In this document: piece by piece, positions 8,143 through 16,395 of the stretch | Position numbering within the stretch: the stretch's first letter is position 1 | Layout of the letters: every line of letters starts with the position of its first letter | Assembly (NCBI GenBank): GCA_945862315.1 | Contig: CAMAXW010000009.1 | Location: 1 to 64,000 of the forward strand | Length of the DNA: 64,000 nt | Direction of reading: 5' to 3' | From: Klebsiella pneumoniae | GTDB taxonomy: Bacteria; Pseudomonadota; Gammaproteobacteria; Ga0077536 | Made by a program: the position numbers and the translations under genes | The notes under the pieces: generated by a model | Told to the model about the DNA's origin: nothing | The model's input: the letters and a program-made list of their open reading frames with translations, nothing else | The model's database searches: none

Positions 8143-8634
8143 TCACGGGAACAACCAAACGGGGTCGCCCTCCTCCACGCAATCGAACAGCTCAATGATG
8201 TCGGCGTTGCGCAGCCGCACACAGCCCCGCGAACCCACCGCGCCCAAAGGCGAGGTGTCCGGCGTGCCGTGCAGATAGATATACCGCGCGAAGGTATCCA
8301 CTTCGCCACCCTGATTAAATCCGGGCTCCAGCCCCGTTAGCCACAGGATGCGCGTGAGGATCCAGTCGCGCCCCGCGGGCTGGGTCGCCGCGAATTGGGG
8401 TGACCAGATTTCGCCGGTAGGCTGGCGCGCGCTGAACACGGTACCGGGACTCGCGCCCGCGCCAATTTTGCGCGCAATGGCGTGCTGGCCGCGCGGCGTG
8501 CATTCACTGTTGCGTACTTCCCCCGGCCCATTCGCGGCGGTAGAAACCCAGTACTCACGCACCATGCGCCCTTGTTCAAAGTAGCGCAGGCGCTGGCGTT
8601 GGAGGTCTATCTCCATGCTGCGTGGCGGACTCAT
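8143..8634 (-). CDS. YkuD-domain L,D-transpeptidase-like protein without signal peptide
   Basis: 163 residues, essentially a single YkuD domain. The catalytic block is visible as YIYLHGTPD (about 118-126) and SRGCVRLRN (about 134-142), with the nucleophilic cysteine in the second. No signal peptide or membrane helix precedes it, and the start overlaps the stop of the peptide-binding lipoprotein (ATGA), so a missed N-terminus is unlikely. Classic L,D-transpeptidases are periplasmic. A signal-less group including Acinetobacter ElsL works in the cytoplasm as an L,D-carboxypeptidase in peptidoglycan recycling. That role fits the neighbours, but it is inference. Confidence 0.87.
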   Translation of the reverse strand: MSPPRSMEIDLQRQRLRYFEQGRMVREYWVSTAANGPGEVRNSECTPRGQHAIARKIGAGASPGTVFSARQPTGEIWSPQFAATQPAGRDWILTRILWLTGLEPGFNQGGEVDTFARYIYLHGTPDTSPLGAVGSRGCVRLRNADIIELFDCVEEGDPVWLFP

Positions 8635-10148
8635 GGGGATGGCCTCAGCGTGACCGTCGCCAGCCCATCAAAATCGCCACTGGCGTTGGTTTGGTAACCC
8701 ACCAGCCGAGTCCTTTGCACCACCATAAAATCCTCATACCACAAGGGAACGTAGGGCAGATCGCGGGCCAGCAGATCCTGTAGTTCGCGGTAGCGCGCCG
8801 CGCGTGCGGCCAGTTCGGGGCTGGCTTGGGCGGCGTCGATCAGCGCATCCGCCGTAGCGCTCGCATAGTGCCCCCGATTAGCGCCTGCGGGGGGCAGTGA
8901 ATCACTGCGGAAAGCGTACCGAAAAATATCGGGCAACTGTAAGCCCACCCACGACAGACCGTACACCGCAAAACGACCGGCCTTGATATCGGCATAAAAA
9001 GTTCCCCAGTCGTAGCTTTGAATATCCATCTGAATACCAACCTGCGATAGCTGAGCCTGCAAAATCGCGGCGATTCGCAACCGTAGCGGGTCACTGGAAG
9101 TTTTGTAGGACAGCCGCAGCGGCTTGGACGGTTGGTACCCCATGGCCGACAGCAGCGCACGGGCTCGTGCCGGATCGTGCGGCAAAGGGGCTAAGGCTGG
9201 CGCCCCGGCCCAGTGTTCGGGCACGAGGATAGCCTCGGCAAGCCGCGCCTGACCGCGCAGTACATGGTCGACGATCGCGGCGCGATCAATCGCCAACGCA
9301 ATAGCCTGACGGACTTCAATAGCCTGCGTGGGGCCCGTGGCAAGATTAAAACCCAGATAGCTAAACGTGCTGCCGGCTTGGCGGGATACGGCAATCTCTG
9401 GTTGACGCGCCAGCCATGCCACGTTCTCGGGCGCCAAGTTTCCCTGCACCAAATCCAGTTCGCCACGGGCTAATTTAAGGACCCGGGTGGTTTCATTTTC
9501 GACCACCACAAAATCTACGCGCTGCCCGTCGCGCAGCCGCTGCAGCGCATAGCGCTTGGGGCTGGGTGGCGCGGCGAGCACAAAGGGGCCACTGCCGACG
9601 CTCGGCATGGCGGTGGCCGGCAAACCGGCCGCTGCCGCCGGCATCACACCAATAACCAATAGCCCCGGAAATAGGGGGTCAGGTTGGTGCAGCGAAAACT
9701 CTAGGCGGTTGGCGTCGAGAATCTCGATGTGCGCGAGATTGGCCAGCGAGGCGCGGTGCGGCGAGGCCAACGTGGCATCGAGCACGGCCCGATAGGTAGC
9801 CGCCACATCCGCCGTGGTCACCCGCGTGCCATCGCTAAAATGATGTTCGCCGGCCAAGGTAAAACGGTAGCGCCGAGGCCCTAGCTGCTGCCAACTCATC
9901 AACGCCGGGATGGGCATGAAAGCTGCGTCGAAGCCGGCTGGCGCTTCGAACAGCAGGCGACATAGGCGCCAAGAAGTGGCGTCGGTCGCGTAACGCGGGT
10001 CGAGGGTGATTGGCGCGCTGGCCAGCCCCACCTGCGCCACCTGATCTGGTGGCCGGACACAGGCAGCCAAGGCCGTCAGCAGCAGCAGCGTTGCCAGCCT
10101 CGTTAGGGTGGTCTTAGCGGCGTTCAAACAGCGCGATCGATTCCACAT
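8631..10148 (-). CDS. Peptide-binding lipoprotein of an ABC transporter (SBP family 5)
   Basis: 505 residues. A lipoprotein signal with lipobox LTALAAC ends at about residue 30. The mature part shows the family 5 pattern: ITLDPRYATDATSWRL, HHFSDGTRVTTADVAATYRAVLD (about 105-127) and a late YVPLWYEDFMVV. It is expected to capture peptides in the periplasm and deliver them to permeases such as those at 5405-7119. The ATG at 10148 overlaps rlmD by 35 bases. A TTG at 10127 is possible, and the lipobox remains in either case. The downstream YkuD gene overlaps by four bases. Confidence 0.88.
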   Translation of the reverse strand: MWNRSRCLNAAKTTLTRLATLLLLTALAACVRPPDQVAQVGLASAPITLDPRYATDATSWRLCRLLFEAPAGFDAAFMPIPALMSWQQLGPRRYRFTLAGEHHFSDGTRVTTADVAATYRAVLDATLASPHRASLANLAHIEILDANRLEFSLHQPDPLFPGLLVIGVMPAAAAGLPATAMPSVGSGPFVLAAPPSPKRYALQRLRDGQRVDFVVVENETTRVLKLARGELDLVQGNLAPENVAWLARQPEIAVSRQAGSTFSYLGFNLATGPTQAIEVRQAIALAIDRAAIVDHVLRGQARLAEAILVPEHWAGAPALAPLPHDPARARALLSAMGYQPSKPLRLSYKTSSDPLRLRIAAILQAQLSQVGIQMDIQSYDWGTFYADIKAGRFAVYGLSWVGLQLPDIFRYAFRSDSLPPAGANRGHYASATADALIDAAQASPELAARAARYRELQDLLARDLPYVPLWYEDFMVVQRTRLVGYQTNASGDFDGLATVTLRPSP

Positions 10149-11451
10149 GGGTCGTCTGCGGAAACATATCGATCACGCCGGCCGCAGTGAGCGTATAGCC
10201 GTGCACGTTAGCCAACGTGGCCGCGTCACGGGCTAGCGTGACTGGGTTGCAGGAGACATAACACACCCGTTCAACTTGGCGCAGGTCGAGCGCGGCGAGG
10301 ACTTCGGCCGCGCCGCTACGGGGCGGATCGAGCAACAGCCGCGTCCACGGTGCGCGCGGGATGCCCTTGATACCTGCCTCGGTAAATAAATCTGCCACTT
10401 CAAAGCGGGCATTCGCCAGCCCGAGGCGCGTGGCATTGTCGCGCGCCCGCGCCACTAGCCCAGCATCGCCTTCGATGCCCATCACCTGCCCGACGCGCGT
10501 GGCGATCGGCAGGGTGAAGTTGCCGAGGCCGCTGAACAAATCGAGCACCGTGTCTTGCGCCGTGAGCGCTAGCAGCTCCAAAGCCAAGGGCACAATTTGT
10601 GCGTTGATGGGGCCGTTGACCTGCACAAAATCTCCCGGCTGAAAATTTAAGGTCAAGCCGGCCACCGTATAGGTCAGCGGTTCTTCGGGACCGTCCAGCC
10701 GAAGCAGGGTCGAGATGTTGCCGGGTTGAGAATAAATGCGTAAGCCACTGGTGTGGGCAAATGCGCGCAACTGGACGAGGTCCTCCGCGCTCAGTGGCGT
10801 CATATGGCGAATGAGCAACGCCACCTCGGTGTCGCCGGCCGCCACTTCCACCTGCGGAATGTGTGCCGCACAGCTCAGCGTGTTGAGCATCGTGCGGATT
10901 GCCACTAGGTGCTGCCCCACCGCTGGAATGAGGGTTTCGCAGCGGGTGATGTCGGCCACAAAATGGGCGGATTTTTCGCGAAAACCCAGCAGCAGTTCGG
11001 CGCGCTTCGCGACCACTCGCGCGCTCAGGCGCGCCCGTCGGCGATAGCCCCAACGCGGCGCCGTCACAGGCGACAAAACGCGTTCGGGCACTAGCTTGGC
11101 TTGGTGCAATAGCAATTCCAGCAGCATGGCTTGCTTGTGGATCACTTGAGCGTCTGGCGCAAAATGTAGCAGGCTACAACCGCCACAGCGCGCTGCGTGC
11201 GCACAACCTGGCACCACGCGATCGGCGTGATCGTTAGCGATTTCGGTTGCCGTGGCTTCATCAAACTGGCCGTGGCGACTGGTATAGCGAAAGCTAACCG
11301 TTTCGCCCGGCAGCGCGCCGTCGATGAACACGGTTTTGCCGTCCACTCGGGCCACGCCGCGCCCCTCGTGGGAGAGGCGTTCGACGAGCGCCCCGGTGAC
11401 AATCGGCAGGGCGTTTAATTGTTGACGGGTGTGACGGCGACGTCCGGCCAT
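10114..11451 (-). CDS. rlmD: 23S rRNA (uracil-1939-C5)-methyltransferase RlmD
   Basis: 445 residues. An N-terminal TRAM domain (about 16-75) is followed by the iron-sulfur cysteines C83, C89 and C92 (CAHAARCGGC) plus a fourth at about 171 (ITRCETL). The SAM-binding part has VLDLFSGLGNFTLPIA (about 310-325). The nucleophile motif is YVSCNPVTLARD, near residue 400. It methylates U1939 of 23S rRNA. The start overlaps the upstream exonuclease by 37 bases, and GGAG lies 12 bases before the ATG. Adjacency to cysM is also found in Pseudomonas. Confidence 0.93.
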   Translation of the reverse strand: MAGRRRHTRQQLNALPIVTGALVERLSHEGRGVARVDGKTVFIDGALPGETVSFRYTSRHGQFDEATATEIANDHADRVVPGCAHAARCGGCSLLHFAPDAQVIHKQAMLLELLLHQAKLVPERVLSPVTAPRWGYRRRARLSARVVAKRAELLLGFREKSAHFVADITRCETLIPAVGQHLVAIRTMLNTLSCAAHIPQVEVAAGDTEVALLIRHMTPLSAEDLVQLRAFAHTSGLRIYSQPGNISTLLRLDGPEEPLTYTVAGLTLNFQPGDFVQVNGPINAQIVPLALELLALTAQDTVLDLFSGLGNFTLPIATRVGQVMGIEGDAGLVARARDNATRLGLANARFEVADLFTEAGIKGIPRAPWTRLLLDPPRSGAAEVLAALDLRQVERVCYVSCNPVTLARDAATLANVHGYTLTAAGVIDMFPQTTHVESIALFERR

Positions 11452-12221
11452 GCTGCTAAGAACTCCAAAAAGTGAGGTTTGGCCGAGTCGGCAAGATGAC
11501 GACGCACGCGCGTTAATTCGTCGGCATAAGCATCGCCCAACAAATTACCGCGCATGCGCTCAAAATTGAGATACACCAGCCAAGTATTGAGGACGTCGGT
11601 CTCACAGTAAGCGCGGATGGCCGCCAAGCCGCCGGCGAGATAGGTTGGCCACACATCTTTGCCACTCATGCCGACCTTGCCGGGGAAACCCAACAGGCTG
11701 GCGATATCGTGCAGCGGTGCGGCAGCACGCGGTTGGTAGCCCGAGAGTACGTCCATGAGATCAATGTGCCGCCAATGAAAGCGGCCCAGATAGTTGTTGT
11801 AGCGAAACGTGTGGTCGTCGTTGCCGGTGTCCCAGTAACGGCTGGCCGGGATCCCGTGCAGCAACGCGCGGTAATGGAGTACCGGTAGGTCGAAGCCACC
11901 GCCGTTCCAAGACACCAAGGTGGGCGTATAGCGCTCTAGGCCTTCAAAAAACCGACGCAGTAGGTCGGCCTCGGTGCCGTCTTCTTCGCCCAGCGACCAC
12001 ACGCTCAGCCGATCATCGCTGCGAAAAACCGCCGAGATAGCGACCACACGGTGCAGGTGATGGCGCAAAAAATCTGACGCGCCGTCGGTTTCCTGCTGAC
12101 GTTTGGCGACCATGACTTTCGCCACGTTTTCATCGCTTAAATCTTTTAAATTCCACAGTCGACGGGCAGCGTCGACATCCGGCACGGTCTCGATATCAAA
12201 CACAAAGACATTATTCAGCAT
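11415..12221 (-). CDS. Predicted 3'-5' exonuclease related to PolB exonuclease domain
   Basis: 268 residues. The DnaQ-like acidic motifs are visible as VFDIETVPD (about 7-15), SWNGGGFDLPVL (about 104-115) and a late YCETDVLNTW (about 206-215), the order seen in the family of PolB-like 3'-5' exonucleases (PF10108 as I recall it). It likely removes nucleotides from a 3' end, but its cellular task is not established. AGGAG precedes the ATG. The gene overlaps rlmD by 37 bases, which suggests co-expression. Confidence 0.85.
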   Translation of the reverse strand: MLNNVFVFDIETVPDVDAARRLWNLKDLSDENVAKVMVAKRQQETDGASDFLRHHLHRVVAISAVFRSDDRLSVWSLGEEDGTEADLLRRFFEGLERYTPTLVSWNGGGFDLPVLHYRALLHGIPASRYWDTGNDDHTFRYNNYLGRFHWRHIDLMDVLSGYQPRAAAPLHDIASLLGFPGKVGMSGKDVWPTYLAGGLAAIRAYCETDVLNTWLVYLNFERMRGNLLGDAYADELTRVRRHLADSAKPHFLEFLAAWPDVAVTPVNN

Positions 12222-12240
12222 GCGGCGCGCACTCCTAAGA

Positions 12241-12263
12241 CCTCGTCGAAAAAGCCGACGAGG
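12241..12263. terminator. Hairpin after cysM
   Basis: CCTCGTCG, loop AAAAAGC, CGACGAGG: a perfect 8-base stem between the cysM stop and the exonuclease start. There is no strong T run on either strand, so it may be an attenuator or processing site rather than a full terminator. Confidence 0.45.
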
Positions 12264-12269
12264 GGCATT

Positions 12270-13160
12270 TTATCCGGGAAAAACATTGGTTGAGAGATAA
12301 CGATCGCCGCGGTCGCAGATAATGGTCACGATGGTGGCATGCGAAACCTGCTGGGCGATCCGCAAGGCCGCACACATGGCGCCACCGGCCGAGATACCAC
12401 AAAAAATACCCTCCTCACGGCCCAGTCTGCGAGCCATGTCTTCGGCTTCGACTTGGGTGACATCCAGAATGAGATCCACCCGAGTCTTATCGTAGATTGC
12501 CGGAACATAGGGTGGCTGCCAGCGCCGAATGCCAGGGATCGATGCGCCATCCCCCGGCTGCACGCCAATAATTTGCACCGCCGGATTTTTTTCTTTTAGG
12601 TACCGGCTGGTACCCATGATGGTGCCGGTGGTACCCATGGCGCTCACGAAATGGGTGATCTCTCCCCGGGTGTCGCGCCAGATTTCCGGTCCTGTGCCTT
12701 CGTAGTGGGCGAGAGGATTGTCTGGGTTGGCAAACTGGTCTAGCACTTTGCCCTCACCGGCACCCGCCATGCAGTGCGCCAGATCAATGGCGGCTTCCAT
12801 CCCGCCGGACTTGGGCACCAAAATAAGTTCCGCCCCGTAGGCCTTCATCACGGCGCGTCGTTCCACGCTCATGTTGTCCGGCATGATGAGCACCATGCGA
12901 TAGCCGCGCATGGCAGCCACCATCGCGAGCGCAATGCCGGTATTACCGCTGGTGGGTTCGATGAGGGTATCGCCGGGCTTGATTTCGCCACGCTCTTGCG
13001 CGCGTTGAATCATGCTCCGAGCCGGACGGTCTTTCACCGAGCCCGCTGGATTATGGCTTTCCAGTTTGGCCAGCACGGTGTTGGTGGGATTCCCCGTCAG
13101 CCGCTGCAGGCGCACCAGCGGCGTATTCCCAACGGTGTCTTCGATGGTGGGATAGTGCAT
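12270..13160 (-). CDS. cysM: Cysteine synthase B (CysM-type)
   Basis: 296 residues, PLP-dependent beta-substitution of O-acetylserine to cysteine. The PLP lysine is K43 in NPAGSVKDRPA. The substrate loop is TSGNTGIALA (about 68-77) and the phosphate-binding loop is GTTGTIMG (about 176-183). The subtype CysM rather than CysK is favoured by the overall match to gammaproteobacterial CysM and by adjacency to rlmD. The ATG at 13160 is chosen because GAGGAG lies just upstream and the family begins MHYPTIEDTVGNTPL. Longer in-frame starts would add unrelated sequence. Confidence 0.93.
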   Translation of the reverse strand: MHYPTIEDTVGNTPLVRLQRLTGNPTNTVLAKLESHNPAGSVKDRPARSMIQRAQERGEIKPGDTLIEPTSGNTGIALAMVAAMRGYRMVLIMPDNMSVERRAVMKAYGAELILVPKSGGMEAAIDLAHCMAGAGEGKVLDQFANPDNPLAHYEGTGPEIWRDTRGEITHFVSAMGTTGTIMGTSRYLKEKNPAVQIIGVQPGDGASIPGIRRWQPPYVPAIYDKTRVDLILDVTQVEAEDMARRLGREEGIFCGISAGGAMCAALRIAQQVSHATIVTIICDRGDRYLSTNVFPG

Positions 13161-13361
13161 GCCCCGCTCCTCAATCAGGCGAATTAGGCGCGCCCTCAGC
13201 GCCCCCCAAAGCTTACCCGAATCTGAGCTTCTGCGGCCCGCCAAAAGCGGCCTGAGCAGTGGGGATATCCCTAAACACCCCGCAAAAGGTCATCCTAGAA
13301 GGCGCCGCGTGGCAGGCACCGCCGACCAACCCTTTGCCCATCCGCCGACCTGCTGCCTTTG

Positions 13362-14309
13362 CTAGAGCGTAAAAACCACCCGCACCGGCAGTTTGTCATC
13401 GGCCGCATAGCTCAGCGTGAGAAAACCTGGTTGGGCCAGCGGCAGAGCTGCATGGTGTAGGTCATGCCCCGTGCCGTCGGCCAGCTGGACGCGCGTGCCA
13501 TTGCGACTGCAGTCGGTCAGGGTCCAGACCCCGGCCAGGCATTCGATGCTGGCGTGTACCCGCGAAACTCGCGGGTCGCTCAACAAAAGTTGGCAGGCGC
13601 TGCCGCGCCCCAGCAAAAAACGTCCCTGGAGCGGCCTGAGGGTCCAGTTTTCGGTGCGATGTTGGAGACGCAAAGTCACCACGCGGCCCAGAAGGCGCTG
13701 GCGAATCCAGGCCGCTAGCCCCGGCGACCCACCACCCGCGGGGGGTTGGCGGTCTAGCGCCAGCCGGGTGCGTAGCGCGTCCCGGAGTTGGTCGGGGAGG
13801 TCTCGCACTAAAAAGCGATGGGGTTCACGCAGCACATAACGAGACATTTGGTCTAGCCAATGGGGCGTGACGTCCTGCGGCCAAATAAAATGACGCCGCA
13901 CCCCTGGCGCGTCGAAGTTTCGCACCAGCAGGCGCAGCCCGCCGGCGTGATGGTCGGCGCTAAATTCCAGCGTCGCCTGCAACCGGCGGGGGTTCGCCGC
14001 CCCCTCGATGGGGTCGAGGCGACAGCTAAAAACCACTTGTGACGGGGGATGCCCCTGCGCCAGATACCGGTGGGTGGTCTGCTGAAATCGCTCACCCCCC
14101 ACCCCACCTAACCCCGGCCGGGTGATCCGAGGTTGTGCACCGTCGCGCTCTAGGCGTTCCGCCAAGGTTTTGAGATAGCAGTGGATGCGATACATCGCGG
14201 GCAGCAGCAGCGCCGGCATGGCGCTGGGCGTGTCACGCCACGGCCGCGCCGTGCTGGCAACGTGGCTCTCCAGCAAGGAAATAGTTTCAACGGATTTGAG
14301 TGCGATCAT
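13362..14309 (-). CDS. FHA-domain protein with unknown N-terminal part
   Basis: 315 residues. The last 90 or so form a forkhead-associated domain: FLLGRGSACQLLLSDPRVSR, VHASIE, WTLTDCSRNGTRV, the pattern that binds phosphothreonine. The preceding 220 residues are soluble and I do not recognise them. They begin with a helical stretch (LLLPAMYRIHCYLKTLAERL) and contain a beta-rich segment. GAGGGA lies before the ATG. No Ser/Thr kinase, phosphatase or type VI secretion gene is in the window, so the partner is unknown. Probable cytoplasmic scaffold or sensor. Confidence 0.78.
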   Translation of the reverse strand: MIALKSVETISLLESHVASTARPWRDTPSAMPALLLPAMYRIHCYLKTLAERLERDGAQPRITRPGLGGVGGERFQQTTHRYLAQGHPPSQVVFSCRLDPIEGAANPRRLQATLEFSADHHAGGLRLLVRNFDAPGVRRHFIWPQDVTPHWLDQMSRYVLREPHRFLVRDLPDQLRDALRTRLALDRQPPAGGGSPGLAAWIRQRLLGRVVTLRLQHRTENWTLRPLQGRFLLGRGSACQLLLSDPRVSRVHASIECLAGVWTLTDCSRNGTRVQLADGTGHDLHHAALPLAQPGFLTLSYAADDKLPVRVVFTL

Positions 14310-14352
14310 GCGGTCCCTCGCTTTATTCGCCGAGACCCGGGTGGGTCGTGGA

Positions 14353-14368
14353 GGGGAATCCTTTCCCC
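14353..14368. other. Hairpin in the leader of the FHA gene
   Basis: GGGGAA, loop TCCT, TTCCCC: a perfect 6-base stem about 45 bases upstream of the FHA gene start. It could lie in the mRNA leader or end pagL transcription. No T run follows on the minus strand. Confidence 0.3.
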
Positions 14369-14491
14369 ATAAAGCGCAGCGTAGACCGCGACGGTGCGCG
14401 GGTAAATCGTTAACCGCGTGAGATCACATCAGCGGGGCGGAGCGCGGGATTAGCGCGCACTGGCGCCTCCAGCGAGCTAGGCTCGGCGCGA

Positions 14492-15061
14492 CTAAAACCG
14501 GTAGCCCACTGAAATCAGATGAAATTGAATACCCGGGTTGTGGTCACCCAAGCCCGCGTTGGACTGGTGTTGGAAGCGGTAGAGGACTTGGTACTCGCGC
14601 GTGGGGCCAAAGCGTATCCCCGCTCCAAAACTGGTACCAAACGCGAAGGGAATGCTGAAATCCTTACCATCGATTTGGGTGTGGCTGTAGCCGTTGAGGC
14701 TCGATCCGGCTTCGATAAAGACCGGTAGCGTCGTGCTCAGGTCGCGCTGCCACCGCAGCACCTGCATCACATAACCATTCACCAGCGTATTGCTGGTGCC
14801 GCTGGGCGACTGGTCGCTCTTCCAGACATTGAGGCCAAATTCCGCGTACGTGGTGAGGTACCACTGACCCGTTTTAAACCACTTTACGTCCCAGTCCCAA
14901 CCCGTCGAGATACCGTAGCTATTCACGTCGCCTCGGTCATCTTCCATACCGAAAGTGAACGATACTTTATCCAGACCGATGGCCTGGGCGGGTTGCGCCA
15001 GCAGCATGAGCGCAGTGCTCCACGCAAACAGTGCGGCAAAGAGGGGCAGATGGTGCTTCAT
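14492..15061 (-). CDS. pagL: Lipid A 3-O-deacylase, PagL family
   Basis: 189 residues with a signal peptide ending near AQAIG (about 27). The rest is an alternating beta pattern ending in VGYRF, as expected of an outer-membrane barrel. The PagL active-site block YRFQHQSNAGLGDHNPG has H165 and S167. PagL removes the 3-position acyl chain of lipid A at the cell surface. The glutamate of the Pseudomonas triad would fall where this protein has Q179, if I align it correctly. The ATG at 15061 gives the best signal peptide. An ATG at 15091 is possible. Confidence 0.87.
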   Translation of the reverse strand: MKHHLPLFAALFAWSTALMLLAQPAQAIGLDKVSFTFGMEDDRGDVNSYGISTGWDWDVKWFKTGQWYLTTYAEFGLNVWKSDQSPSGTSNTLVNGYVMQVLRWQRDLSTTLPVFIEAGSSLNGYSHTQIDGKDFSIPFAFGTSFGAGIRFGPTREYQVLYRFQHQSNAGLGDHNPGIQFHLISVGYRF

Positions 15062-15144
15062 GACACGAGTTCCAAAATTTTTTATTAACATTCGTAACGG
15101 GCGCGCAGTCCAGAAGCGGAGGCTAACGGACTCAGAGCCGTGAT

Positions 15145-15648
15145 TCAATTGACCACTGCTGGCCCGGCGCGGGGGTGAAGGGCATTCAGATCGCAGCTCA
15201 TGACCCACGCATCTTCCCGCCCCACGCGGGCCGGATAGTAGTTGCGACGGGTCGCAATCTGCAAAAATCCGGCCTCGTAATAGAGCGCGAGCGCGGCCAG
15301 ATTGGAGGGTCTGACCTCCAGAAAAATGACCGTTGCCGCGAGACGGCGCGCGACATCTTGCAGTTTTTGCAGCGTTTGACGCGCCAACCCGTGGCGCTGC
15401 CAAAGGGGGTCGATGCACAAGTTGAGCAAATGCGCCTCGCCGGCGGCGATCGATAGCACGCCGTAGCCCGCCAGCTCCCCCTGCGCCAACACGCTCCAGC
15501 AGCAATAACCGACGCGCAGGCAATCCGCAAAAATGGGCTCAGCCCAGGGGAATTCATAGGCTCGGGCTTCAATGGCAACGATGGCAGGGAGGTCGTGCTC
15601 CCGCATAGGCCGAAGGAGCACCCCCACGCTGGCGGGTAGGGCGCTCAC
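15145..15648 (-). CDS. rimI: Ribosomal protein S18-alanine N-acetyltransferase RimI
   Basis: 167-residue GNAT acetyltransferase beginning MSALPASVGVLLRPMREHDL. The acetyl-CoA segment is LLNLCIDPLWQRHGLARQTL (about 88-107), followed by FLEVRPSNLAALALYYEAGF, which is characteristic of RimI. It acetylates the N-terminal alanine of ribosomal protein S18. The GTG at 15648 overlaps the stop of the uracil-DNA glycosylase (GTGA). Longer frames upstream run antisense-like through that gene and are not used. tsaB, a frequent neighbour, is absent. Confidence 0.9.
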   Translation of the reverse strand: MSALPASVGVLLRPMREHDLPAIVAIEARAYEFPWAEPIFADCLRVGYCCWSVLAQGELAGYGVLSIAAGEAHLLNLCIDPLWQRHGLARQTLQKLQDVARRLAATVIFLEVRPSNLAALALYYEAGFLQIATRRNYYPARVGREDAWVMSCDLNALHPRAGPAVVN

Positions 15649-16325
15649 GGCAAGCCGGCCAACACGCTGCGGGCTAGTAGCAAATCCTGCCAAGCCTGGC
15701 GTTTTTCCAAGGGTGAGCGCAACAAATAAGCGGGGTGGTAGGTCACGACGACGGGAATGTGGGTCGCCCCGTAGACATGCGGCTGCCCACGTAACTTGGC
15801 GAGCGGCGCTGAGGTATCCAGCAGACTTTGCGCCGCAATCCGCCCCACGCACAGGATGATCTGCGGGGCGAGAAGTTCTATCTGCCGCGCCAACCAGCCC
15901 GCGCAAGCGGTGATTTCTTCGGCCTGTGGGTCGCGCTGACTCGGCGGGCGACATTTGAGAATATTGGCGATAAACACTTCGCCGCGCGCCAGCCCCAAGG
16001 CCCCCAGCATGGCGTTGAGCAACTGGCCAGCACGGCCTACAAACGGCTCGCCAAGACGGTCTTCTTCCTGCCCCGGCGCCTCGCCGATCACCAGCCACTG
16101 CGGGGCGCGTGGTCCCTCCCCAAAAACGGTTTGGGTGCGGCCGCGATGTAGTTCGCAGCGTTCGCAGATGGCCACCGCGGCGGCCAGCGACTCCCAGTCT
16201 AGGGGCGTGTGGCGGTCTAGCAGCGCCAGCGCGTCGGCGGGGTTTGGCACAGGCGCACGGCGTGGTACCCACTCGGCAATCCCCATAGCCGATAGGTAGT
16301 CCTGACGCTGACTCGGGTCGATCAT
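15645..16325 (-). CDS. Family 4 uracil-DNA glycosylase (iron-sulfur type)
   Basis: 226 residues. C54 and C57 (ICERCELH) with later cysteines in NILKCRPP and ITACAGWL make the Fe4S4 site of family 4 enzymes. The uracil pocket and catalytic motif is GEAPGQEEDRLGEPFVG (about 81-97), and the DNA-contact motif is TYHPAYLLR. It excises uracil arising from cytosine deamination. The ATG at 16325 is chosen; a GTG at 16352 would add nine residues. The N-terminus (DYLSAMGI) resembles versions in which the enzyme carries a short polymerase-like tag. Confidence 0.92.
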   Translation of the reverse strand: MIDPSQRQDYLSAMGIAEWVPRRAPVPNPADALALLDRHTPLDWESLAAAVAICERCELHRGRTQTVFGEGPRAPQWLVIGEAPGQEEDRLGEPFVGRAGQLLNAMLGALGLARGEVFIANILKCRPPSQRDPQAEEITACAGWLARQIELLAPQIILCVGRIAAQSLLDTSAPLAKLRGQPHVYGATHIPVVVTYHPAYLLRSPLEKRQAWQDLLLARSVLAGLP

Positions 16326-16395
16326 GCTAGTGAGGGGGTTCGGATGCCGCACGCCATCGCCCAGCAGTGCCTACCGCCCAACCCTTGTTGAGCGC

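Noticed and set aside
15649-16272. Long N-terminal extension of rimI
   Set aside because: The frame stays open but overlaps the well-supported uracil-DNA glycosylase; its translation is rich in Arg, Pro and Gly without any motif. The GTGA junction gives the real start.
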